From NCBI GenBank assembly GCA_900769735.1, contig CAAGHY010000116.1, positions 1-26,530 on the forward strand: DNA of 26,530 bases. The letters are read 5' to 3'. Positions 16,311 to 23,482 of this stretch are shown piece by piece; the stretch's first letter is position 1, and each line of letters begins with the position of its first letter. The DNA is from Rikenellaceae bacterium. Lineage in GTDB: Bacteria; Bacteroidota; Bacteroidia; Bacteroidales; UBA932. The notes under the pieces were generated by a model that saw only the letters and a program-made list of their open reading frames with translations, was not told the DNA's origin and ran no database searches. The translations under genes were made by a program, and so were the position numbers.

Positions 16311-18398
16311 ATGGCAGTACTAGAAAAAATACGCGTAAAAATGGGAGCGTTCATTACAGCTCTTATTGCAATAGCGTTGTTATCGTTTGTTATTGACCCA
16401 TCCACTCTTCAGAGTGCAATGTCAATGTTCTCTTCAAAGTATGATGTAGGAGAGATTAACGGTGAGGGTATCACTTATCAGGAGTATCAGCAGAAAGTTG
16501 ATTACTTCACAAAAATTTATCAGATTTCATCAGGTACAACATCTTCTGATGAGCAGACTCAGGAGGCAATCAACAACTCTGCTTGGCAGAATGAGATTAC
16601 CGACAGAGTGCTTGTGCCTGCTATCAAAGGTGCTGGTGTGACTTTGGGTGAGGAGGAGCTTTATGACCTTACTCAGGGTGCAAACATTTCACCTGTTCTA
16701 ATGTCAGAGGCTTCTTTCGTTGGCGAGGACGGCCAGTTCAGCAAACAGAGAGTTGTTGATTTTGTACAGGCTATCGGTCAGGACGCTTCAGGCCAGTTGG
16801 CAATGTACTGGAATTTCCTTGAGGACAACATCGTTAAGGACCAGCTTTTCACAAAATATATGTCAATGTTGGAGAAGAGTATGTATATGAGCCCTGTTGA
16901 GCTTAACAGAGCAATTGCAAACAACAACACTACTTACAATGTTGACTTTGTGGTAAAACCTTTGGGCTTTGCAACTGATTCAACAATTTCAGTTTCAAAT
17001 CAGGAGGTTTCTGCTTATTATGAGAAAAACAAGGAGTCTTTCAAACAGGTAGAGAGCCGTGATTTGGAGTATGTAGTGTTTGAGGTTGTTCCTTCAGAGG
17101 CTGACATTGATGCTGCTAGAAATGACTTTGAGAAAGCTTACACTGAGTTTGTAGCTGCAGAGAACGTTAAAAACTTCCTTGCAAGAAACTCAGACGCTCC
17201 TTTCAATCCATATTTCTACAAAGAGGGTGACCTTAAATCAATTGCTGTAGAGTTGGAGGACTTTGCCGCTAACGCAAAAGTTGGTGAGACTTTGGCTCCT
17301 TTCCAGCAGGAGAACTCGTTCATTGCTGCAAAAGTTGTTGACATCAAACAGTTGCCTGATTCAGTATTCGTTAAACACATCCTTCTTCAGGGTGAGAACG
17401 AGGCTAAAGCTGACAGCTTGATGGCAGTAGCTGCAAAAGCAAACTTTGCAGAGCTTGCAGCTGCTTATTCTGCAGACAAAAACCCTAACGTAGCTGAGGC
17501 TGGTGACTTGGGTTGGATGACACAGCAGTATATGATTCCTGGTATGGAGTCTGTTCTTGAGGCTAAGAAAGGTGAGATCCTTAAAATGAAAACCCAGTAC
17601 GGTACTCACATTGTTAAGGTTACTGACGTTACCAAAGCAATGAAGAAAATGCAGGTTGCAATTATGGTTAAAGAGGCTGTTGCTAGCAAAGCAACTTACT
17701 CTGACTACTATGCAAAAGCTAATGAGATTGCAAGCAAGAGCGAGGGTAACATTGAGAAATTCAATGCTGCTGCAAAAGAGATGAATGCTCCAGTATATCC
17801 TGCAATCAGAGTACTTCCTGGTGCCAAGACTTTGGCTAACTACCAGCACACAAGAGAGATTTCAAGATGGGCTAACGAGAGCAAAGTTGGTGACGTTTCA
17901 CCTATCATCACTGTAGACAACAAATACTTCTTTGTAGTTGCCCTTACAGGTATCCATCCAGAGGGTTATGCTTCTTTGAACGAGGTTTACACAGATATCC
18001 AGAACTATCTTCTAGTTGAGAAAAAAGGCCAGAAAGTAGCTGAGGAGACTAAAGCTGCAATTGCAGGTGCAAACACAATTGAGGAGGTTGCAGAGAAACT
18101 TAACACAACTGTAAGCAACCAGAGCGGTATTGCTTTTGCTTCACTTACTTCACAGCAGTTGGATCCTAAATTCATCGGTGCTGTTGCAGGTGCTGCTGAG
18201 AACACTCTAGTAGGTCCGGTTGTTGGTGAGATTGGTGTTTACTACTTTGTTGTTAAAGGCAAAGAGGTTGGCGCATTCTACACTGAGGATGATGCTAAAG
18301 CTAGAAACACACAGTTGTTCAACAGCATTTCAAGAGTTGTTCCAGCTATCATCTCTGAGGGTGCTGAGATTACTGACACAAGATACAGATTCTTCTAA
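16311..18398 (+). CDS. PpiD/SurA-like membrane-anchored periplasmic peptidyl-prolyl isomerase
   Basis: With the start at ATG 16311 the protein has 695 residues. A short cytoplasmic segment precedes one transmembrane helix (about 12-28, GAFITALIAIALLSFVI). A SurA_N-like chaperone region follows (about 45-250). A parvulin domain (about 350-450) contains HILLQGENEA, AGDLGWM, MIPGME and the closing GTHIVKV. A second, degenerate parvulin-like region lies near the C-terminus. PpiD anchors to the inner membrane and assists folding of exported outer-membrane proteins. This fits its place after a porin, a TPR protein and LptC. Glu is almost always GAG, and codon choice suggests high expression. It has its own promoter and ends at a strong hairpin. 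Confidence 0.88.
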   Translation: MAVLEKIRVKMGAFITALIAIALLSFVIDPSTLQSAMSMFSSKYDVGEINGEGITYQEYQQKVDYFTKIYQISSGTTSSDEQTQEAINNSAWQNEITDRVLVPAIKGAGVTLGEEELYDLTQGANISPVLMSEASFVGEDGQFSKQRVVDFVQAIGQDASGQLAMYWNFLEDNIVKDQLFTKYMSMLEKSMYMSPVELNRAIANNNTTYNVDFVVKPLGFATDSTISVSNQEVSAYYEKNKESFKQVESRDLEYVVFEVVPSEADIDAARNDFEKAYTEFVAAENVKNFLARNSDAPFNPYFYKEGDLKSIAVELEDFAANAKVGETLAPFQQENSFIAAKVVDIKQLPDSVFVKHILLQGENEAKADSLMAVAAKANFAELAAAYSADKNPNVAEAGDLGWMTQQYMIPGMESVLEAKKGEILKMKTQYGTHIVKVTDVTKAMKKMQVAIMVKEAVASKATYSDYYAKANEIASKSEGNIEKFNAAAKEMNAPVYPAIRVLPGAKTLANYQHTREISRWANESKVGDVSPIITVDNKYFFVVALTGIHPEGYASLNEVYTDIQNYLLVEKKGQKVAEETKAAIAGANTIEEVAEKLNTTVSNQSGIAFASLTSQQLDPKFIGAVAGAAENTLVGPVVGEIGVYYFVVKGKEVGAFYTEDDAKARNTQLFNSISRVVPAIISEGAEITDTRYRFF

Positions 18399-18410
18399 TC
18401 AGAAGTTATA

Positions 18411-18456
18411 AATAAACATAATAAGCTGATCCAAACGGGTCAGCTTATTATGTTTG
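18411..18456 (+). terminator. Hairpin terminator of the foldase gene (plus strand)
   Basis: Positions 18414-18432 (AAACATAATAAGCTGATCC) pair with 18437-18455 around an AAAC tetraloop. This is a 19-bp stem with one G-U wobble that pairs only in plus-strand RNA. The descending arm ends in TTATTATGTTT instead of a strict U run, so termination is inferred from stem strength and position 16 bases after the stop codon. Confidence 0.7.
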
Positions 18457-18460
18457 GAAA

Positions 18461-18489
18461 CAAAACAGGCTGACCTTTTGGGCCAGCCT
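18461..18489 (-). terminator. Intrinsic terminator of ychF (minus strand)
   Basis: On the minus strand AGGCTGGCC (18489-18481), loop CAAAA and GGTCAGCCT (18475-18467) form a 9-bp stem with one G-U wobble, followed by GTTTTGTTT. In plus-strand RNA the same position would be an A-C mismatch, so the element is oriented for ychF, which ends at 18513. Confidence 0.75.
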
Positions 18490-18512
18490 GCAATGTATCA
18501 AGTTTAGTGTGA

Positions 18513-19616
18513 TTATACGTTGAAAAGGAAGTGCATTACATCACCGTCCTGAACAACATACTCTTTACCCTCAACTCCAAGTTTGCCAGCAGCGCGGCAA
18601 GCGGCCTCTGAACCGTAGTGTACAAAGTCATTGTATTTGATTACCTCTGCACGGATAAATCCTCTCTCAAAGTCTGAGTGGATAACACCTGCAGCAGCAG
18701 GAGCCTTGTCACCTTTGTTGTATGTCCAGGCTCTTACCTCCTGAACACCCGCAGTGAAATATGTCTCAAGATTAAGCAATGCGTATGCGCTTCTGATAAG
18801 TCTTACAACACCTGATTTCTCAAGTCCAATCTCATCAAGGAACATCTGGCGCTCCTCGTAGCTCTCAAGTTCTGCAATCTCAGACTCAATCTTGGCTGCA
18901 ATTACAAGAATCTGTGCATTCTCATCCTTAACAGCCTCTCTTACCTGCTCAACAAATTTGTTGCCGTCTTTTGCACTGTTCTCATCTACGTTACAAACGT
19001 ACATTACAGGTTTGTTGGTAAGCAAGTAAAGCTCTTTGGCAATTTTCTCGTCCTCAGCGTTGTCAAAAGTTACAACACGTGCAGATTTGCCCTGCTCAAG
19101 AACCTCTTTATATTTTACAAGGATATCATACAGTTTCTTGGCATTCTTGTCTCCACCTGTCTGAGCCTGTTTCTGAACTTTGCTGATGCGGTTTTCTACT
19201 GTCTCAAGGTCTTTAAGCTGAAGCTCTGTATCAATGATCTCCTTGTCCCTTACAGGGTCTACAGAACCGTCTACGTGAACAATGTTAGGATCATCAAAAC
19301 ATCTTAGCACGTGAAGGATTGCATCAGTCTCCCTGATATTTGCAAGGAACTGGTTTCCTAGTCCCTCTCCTTTGCTTGCGCCCTTTACAAGGCCGGCAAT
19401 ATCTACAATCTCCACTGTTGCAGGAACAACTCTCTGAGGTTTTACAATCTTCTCAAGAACCTCAAGTCTCTCGTCGGGAACAATGGTAGAACCAATATTC
19501 GGTTCAATGGTGCAGAACGGGAAGTTTGCAGACTGTGCTTTTCCGCTGCTAATACAATTAAAAAGTGTTGATTTGCCCACATTTGGCAGGCCTACTATAC
19601 CGCATCTTAATGCCAT
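18513..19616 (-). CDS. ychF: Redox-regulated ATPase/GTPase YchF (OLA1 family)
   Basis: The 367-residue protein belongs to the Obg-related YchF/OLA1 family, which binds ATP in preference to GTP and associates with ribosomes. G1 is GLPNVGKST (9-17), G3 is DIAGLVKGASKGEGLGNQFL, and the G4 position is NVDE instead of NKxD, the known reason for relaxed base specificity. A coiled helical insertion (about 135-200) and a C-terminal TGS domain (about 283-366) follow, the latter with TYFTAGVQEVRAWT and FERGFIRAEV. Length equals that of typical bacterial orthologues. It is the only leftward gene to the right of 7112 and has its own promoter and terminator. Confidence 0.97.
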   Translation of the reverse strand: MALRCGIVGLPNVGKSTLFNCISSGKAQSANFPFCTIEPNIGSTIVPDERLEVLEKIVKPQRVVPATVEIVDIAGLVKGASKGEGLGNQFLANIRETDAILHVLRCFDDPNIVHVDGSVDPVRDKEIIDTELQLKDLETVENRISKVQKQAQTGGDKNAKKLYDILVKYKEVLEQGKSARVVTFDNAEDEKIAKELYLLTNKPVMYVCNVDENSAKDGNKFVEQVREAVKDENAQILVIAAKIESEIAELESYEERQMFLDEIGLEKSGVVRLIRSAYALLNLETYFTAGVQEVRAWTYNKGDKAPAAAGVIHSDFERGFIRAEVIKYNDFVHYGSEAACRAAGKLGVEGKEYVVQDGDVMHFLFNV

Positions 19617-19642
19617 CTCCTGATATTTAAATATTTAACGCG

Positions 19643-19674
19643 CAAAAATAGGGTAAATTTTACGCTGCTGCAAG
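19643..19674 (-). promoter_or_regulatory. Promoter for ychF
   Basis: On the minus strand CTTG (complement of 19671-19674) precedes TATTTTTG (complement of 19643-19650) by 20 bases. The -7 box is an exact TAnnTTTG match and the spacing is within the usual 19-21. The expected transcript start is about 20 bases upstream of the ychF ATG at 19616. Confidence 0.6.
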
Positions 19675-19719
19675 GAGAAAAGGGTATTTTGTCTAATATT
19701 GCGGAAAAATAGCACAACA

Positions 19720-20715
19720 ATGAAAGAGATACTGTTGCTTCTGGTAATGTTCTGGAATGTGGAGAATTACTTTGACACCTACAACAATCCTTACCGCAAT
19801 GATGATGAGTTCACTCCAACAGGTGAGAACCATTGGACAAAGGAGAAATTCCAGGAGAAAAGGGACAATATTGCAAAAACCATTGCCTTGGCGGCAGATG
19901 AATACGGTCAGTTTCCGGCAATAATAGGGCTGTGTGAAGTGGAGAATGCCTCAGTACTCAACCAACTGGTATCACATACCCCATTGGCCCGTGTGGGGTA
20001 CAAATTTATTCATAAGGAGTCTCCCGACAGCCGAGGCATTGATGTGGCCCTTCTCTACAGGGAAGATATCTTTACCCCTCTGGAAAAACATTTCTACGGA
20101 GTTGGATTTTCCACAAGGGATATCCTCTATACAAAGGGAGTTGTAAATTCATTGGATACCATCCATATCCTGGTAAACCACTGGCCTTCCAAAAGTGGGG
20201 GAGAGAAGGCATCCGAGCCCCGCAGGATAAAGGTTGCAGAGAGGGTGAAGGGGATTACTGACTCCCTTCTTGCAGCAAACCCAATGGCAAACATTATCCT
20301 TATGGGGGATTTCAATGATGCCCACAACTCCAAATCAATGAAAATTTTAACGGAAGATAATCTTCCCGATGATTCATCGGGAAGAAAAACACTTGTAAAT
20401 CTTGCTCCATTTGCCTTGGGGGCAGACGGTTCCCACAAGTACAGGGGAGAGTGGAGCACCATTGACCAATTTCTGGTTTCTACAGGACTTCTGGAGCAGC
20501 AGGAGGGTATAATGCCACAATGGGTGTTCTGCCGCAAGGAGATGGGGATATTTGCACCGGAGTTCCTGTTGGAGTGGGACAATACCTATATGGGGATCAA
20601 ACCAAGGCGTACTTACCAGGGACCCAAATATTTGGGAGGGGTGAGTGACCATCTGCCAATCATATTGCGCCTGTATGGAAATAAGGAGGGACAGTTGCAG
20701 TGTAATTTTGACTGA
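19720..20715 (+). CDS. Endonuclease/exonuclease/phosphatase family protein
   Basis: The 331-residue protein is a metal-dependent hydrolase of the EEP (DNase I-like) superfamily. Motifs are FWNVENYFD (11-19), CEVEN with its catalytic Glu, RGIDVALLY, NHWPSKSGG with a conserved His, GDFNDAH (Asp and Asn for metal and phosphate), and the C-terminal SDHLPI (Asp-His pair). Bacteroides relatives usually carry an N-terminal signal peptide. Here the ATG is followed at once by the first core strand, so the protein appears cytoplasmic. A TTG at 19699 would add seven residues but no signal peptide. Substrates range from DNA to phosphodiesters and cannot be chosen from sequence. A weak -7 box (TAATATTG, 19694-19701) lies just upstream. 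Confidence 0.88.
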   Translation: MKEILLLLVMFWNVENYFDTYNNPYRNDDEFTPTGENHWTKEKFQEKRDNIAKTIALAADEYGQFPAIIGLCEVENASVLNQLVSHTPLARVGYKFIHKESPDSRGIDVALLYREDIFTPLEKHFYGVGFSTRDILYTKGVVNSLDTIHILVNHWPSKSGGEKASEPRRIKVAERVKGITDSLLAANPMANIILMGDFNDAHNSKSMKILTEDNLPDDSSGRKTLVNLAPFALGADGSHKYRGEWSTIDQFLVSTGLLEQQEGIMPQWVFCRKEMGIFAPEFLLEWDNTYMGIKPRRTYQGPKYLGGVSDHLPIILRLYGNKEGQLQCNFD

Positions 20716-20743
20716 AGCGGGTAAACTTCTCTTATAATTTTAT

Positions 20744-20751
20744 TAATTTTG
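20744..20751 (+). promoter_or_regulatory. Possible -7 element for thyA (TAATTTTG)
   Basis: TAATTTTG is an exact TAnnTTTG match about 30 bases upstream of the thyA ATG (20781). No clear -33 TTTG lies 19-21 bases upstream, so the call is tentative. Confidence 0.4.
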
Positions 20752-20780
20752 TAGTTTGTAATAATCAGAAGTATTAGAAA

Positions 20781-21575
20781 ATGAAACAATATTTGACTCT
20801 TCTGGAGAAGATAATGGATGAGGGTACAGTAAAAGGAGACCGTACTGGTACCGGTACAAAAAGTATTTTCGGATACCAGATGAGGTTCAATCTCAATGAC
20901 GGATTCCCTTTGCTTACAACCAAGAAAGTGCATCTTAAATCAATCATTTATGAACTTTTGTGGTTCATTAATGGTGATACCAATATAAAGTATCTGAATG
21001 ACCACGGAGTTACAATCTGGGATGAGTGGGCAGATGAGAACGGAGAGCTTGGGCCGGTATACGGCGCGCAGTGGAGACACTGGAAAACAGCTGACGGTAC
21101 TGAGATAGACCAGCTGGCAAACCTTATGGAGCAGCTTAAGAATAATCCCAATTCCCGTAGACACATTATCTCTGCCTGGAATGTAGCTCAGGTGGACAAT
21201 ATGGCGTTGCCTCCTTGCCACTCAATGTTCCAGTTCTATGTGGCTGACAACAAGCTTTCGTGCCAGCTTTACCAGAGAAGTGCAGATGTGTTCCTTGGGG
21301 TTCCGTTCAATATTGCATCGTACGCACTGTTTACAATGATGATTGCAAAAGTGTGCGGATATGAGTTGGGAGACTTTGTACACACATTTGGAGACACTCA
21401 TATTTACCTGAACCATTTTGAGCAGGTGAAAACCCAGCTTTCACGAGAGCCAAGAGCACTTCCAAAGATGATAATCCACGGAGACCAGAAGGATATCTTC
21501 AGCTTCAAGTATGAAGATTTTGAGCTGGTGGATTATGATCCGTATCCAACCATAAAGGCTCCTATTGCTGTATAA
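20781..21575 (+). CDS. thyA: Thymidylate synthase
   Basis: The 264-residue enzyme, the same length as E. coli ThyA, converts dUMP and methylene-tetrahydrofolate to dTMP and dihydrofolate. The nucleophile is Cys146 in LPPCHSMFQFYV. RTGTGT (21-26) binds phosphate, QRSADVFLGVPFNIASYA is the central conserved block, and the C-terminus ends in the expected hydrophobic residues (APIAV). The dihydrofolate it makes is recycled by the folA product encoded 44 bases downstream, so co-transcription makes metabolic sense. Confidence 0.98.
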   Translation: MKQYLTLLEKIMDEGTVKGDRTGTGTKSIFGYQMRFNLNDGFPLLTTKKVHLKSIIYELLWFINGDTNIKYLNDHGVTIWDEWADENGELGPVYGAQWRHWKTADGTEIDQLANLMEQLKNNPNSRRHIISAWNVAQVDNMALPPCHSMFQFYVADNKLSCQLYQRSADVFLGVPFNIASYALFTMMIAKVCGYELGDFVHTFGDTHIYLNHFEQVKTQLSREPRALPKMIIHGDQKDIFSFKYEDFELVDYDPYPTIKAPIAV

Positions 21576-21619
21576 GTTTTAATATGCAGTCTGTGCGTTT
21601 AATTTAAAAACAGAGAATT

Positions 21620-22129
21620 ATGCTTTCATTAATAGTGGCGGTTGCTGAAAATGGTGCCATTGGACGCAACAACGGGCTCTTGTGGCACATTTCAGAGGAT
21701 TTGAAATACTTCAAGAGCACTACAACCGGACATCCGGTAATAATGGGAAGAAAGACTTATGAGTCCATTGGAAGACCGCTTCCTGGGAGAAGGAACGTTG
21801 TCCTTACCCGTGGGGATATGGAGATTCCATCTATAAAGAATCCTCAGACAACCTCAATGGAGATTGTACACTCTTTGGATGAAGTATACAGCCTTGTTCA
21901 AGGTGATGAGGAGTTCTTTGTAATGGGAGGCGGTATGCTTTACAATGCAACTTTCCCAAAGGCAGATATGCTTTATCTTACAAAAATATATGCAGTTGCT
22001 GAAGATGCGGACACTTTCTTCCCGCAGGTTAAAGATGATGAGTGGGAGATTGTGAAGGAAGGGGAGATGATGCACGATGAAGAGAACGATATAGATTATC
22101 AATTTTTAGTATACAAAAGGAAGAATTAG
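21620..22129 (+). CDS. folA: Dihydrofolate reductase
   Basis: The 169-residue enzyme reduces dihydrofolate to tetrahydrofolate with NADPH. The active-site acid is Asp27 (HISEDLKYFK), flanked by the Trp22 loop, GHPVIMGRKTYESIGRPLPGR is the NADPH and folate-binding core, and VMGGGMLY is the conserved glycine pair. It pairs with thyA upstream. The downstream transporter gene begins only four bases after its stop, so thyA-folA transcription may continue into the transporter genes. Nothing suggests a mobile trimethoprim-resistance type enzyme: context and composition are native. Confidence 0.97.
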   Translation: MLSLIVAVAENGAIGRNNGLLWHISEDLKYFKSTTTGHPVIMGRKTYESIGRPLPGRRNVVLTRGDMEIPSIKNPQTTSMEIVHSLDEVYSLVQGDEEFFVMGGGMLYNATFPKADMLYLTKIYAVAEDADTFFPQVKDDEWEIVKEGEMMHDEENDIDYQFLVYKRKN

Positions 22130-22133
22130 AGGT

Positions 22134-23477
22134 ATGGAAAAGCGTGACAGTTTTGCAAGCAGTTTTGGTGTCCTTGTTGCAATGGCTGGATCTGCTGTGG
22201 GTTTGGGTAATCTCTGGAGATTCCCTTATCTGGTGGGTACAAATGGAGGTGCTGCCTTCATCATCATTTATTTGGCAATAGTATTTGTTTTGGCTCTGCC
22301 TATTATGTATGCAGAGTTTGTAGTGGGCAGAAGAGCCCAGTCAAATGTATACGGTGCGTTCAAGAAACTTGCACCCGGTTCAAAATGGGGTATCATAGGT
22401 GTCCTGGCAATTGTTTGCTGTATTCTAATTGTTTCGTTCTATTCAGTGGTGGGAGGATGGACAATAGATTACCTGGTAAAATCTGTAACTGGAGCATTCG
22501 GTGCGGGTTCAACAGGATTTGATGCAATGTTTGAGCACTCGGTAACATCCAATTTCAGACCATTGTTCTATATGCTTCTGTTTGTTGGCATATCTGCAGC
22601 GGTACTTTTGGCCGGTGTGAAGGATGGTATAGAGAAGTATTCTAAGGTACTAATGCCGCTCCTTTTCCTTATGGTGGTGGTAATTGCAATCCGTTCTGTA
22701 ACTCTGCCCGGAGCAGCAGGTGGAGTGGATTTCCTTTTCAAGCCTGATTTTTCAAACGTAACGGCAAACACTATCCTTGATGCTCTTGGACAGGCATTCT
22801 TCTCGTTGAGTGTAGGTTTTGGTATCATTTTTACCTACGCATCATACGTTAACAAAAATGAGAATGTTGTTAAAATGTCTATCCAGACATCAATAGCGGA
22901 TACATTGTTTGCCATTCTTGCAGGTGTGGCAATTATGCCGGCAGTATTTGCATTCGGCATCTCACCAAGCCAGGGCCCCGGTCTTGTGTTTGTAACATTG
23001 CCTTACGTGTTTGCCCAGCTTCCTTTGGGATCAGTAATGGCGGTAATATTCTTCTTTGTACTTTTTGTGGCGGCAATGACATCTGCTATTTCTCTGCTTG
23101 AGGTTGCAGTGGCGTACGTGATTGAGGAGTTCAAGACAAGCCGAAAAGCATCAGTACTGCTTGTTGTGGGCATAGTGCTGTTCCTTGGAGTGTTCTGCTC
23201 TCTATCACAAGGAGTTTTGGGAGATGTGAAGATTTTAGGAAACAACATCTTTGACTTGTTTGACAAGACAACAGCAAATATCCTTATTCCTGTAGGAGCG
23301 CTTCTTATTGTGCTGTTTGCAGGTTGGAAAATGAAGAGGGAGGATTTTATTGATGAGATTACCAGTGGCGGCAAGCACAAGCTTAACCCGTTATACCTTA
23401 AAGTGGTGATATTCTCAGTAAGATACCTTGCACCGGTTGTTATTGCAGTTATTATGTTAAGGACATTTATCAGTTAA
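22134..23477 (+). CDS. NSS-family sodium-dependent transporter, copy 1
   Basis: The 447-residue protein belongs to the neurotransmitter:sodium symporter family (LeuT, MhsT, Tyt1 fold). About eleven hydrophobic segments fit the shorter bacterial architecture. TM1 carries AMAGSAVGLGNLWRFPY, whose unwound GLGN region binds sodium and the substrate amino group. TM6 carries FFSLSVGFG, where by-eye alignment to LeuT places a Phe at position 259. TM8 carries MTSAISLLE, with a Leu at the position of LeuT Ile359. The Tyr equivalent to LeuT Tyr108 is present in SFYSVVGGW. Substrates of bacterial members are mostly hydrophobic or aromatic amino acids. The actual one is unknown. A second copy follows after five bases. 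Confidence 0.9.
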   Translation: MEKRDSFASSFGVLVAMAGSAVGLGNLWRFPYLVGTNGGAAFIIIYLAIVFVLALPIMYAEFVVGRRAQSNVYGAFKKLAPGSKWGIIGVLAIVCCILIVSFYSVVGGWTIDYLVKSVTGAFGAGSTGFDAMFEHSVTSNFRPLFYMLLFVGISAAVLLAGVKDGIEKYSKVLMPLLFLMVVVIAIRSVTLPGAAGGVDFLFKPDFSNVTANTILDALGQAFFSLSVGFGIIFTYASYVNKNENVVKMSIQTSIADTLFAILAGVAIMPAVFAFGISPSQGPGLVFVTLPYVFAQLPLGSVMAVIFFFVLFVAAMTSAISLLEVAVAYVIEEFKTSRKASVLLVVGIVLFLGVFCSLSQGVLGDVKILGNNIFDLFDKTTANILIPVGALLIVLFAGWKMKREDFIDEITSGGKHKLNPLYLKVVIFSVRYLAPVVIAVIMLRTFIS

Positions 23478-23482
23478 ACAAT

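Noticed and set aside
17361..17849. 162-codon open frame on the minus strand within the foldase gene
   Set aside because: Opposite to the parvulin domain of a well supported gene; the composition is typical of an antisense shadow.
20703..20710. Second TAATTTTG box upstream of thyA
   Set aside because: It lies within the last codons of the preceding gene and has no -33 element; the copy at 20744 is closer to thyA, so this one was not called.
21620..22129. Mobile trimethoprim-resistance dihydrofolate reductase
   Set aside because: No integron, insertion sequence or foreign composition; the gene lies directly after thyA in a native arrangement.
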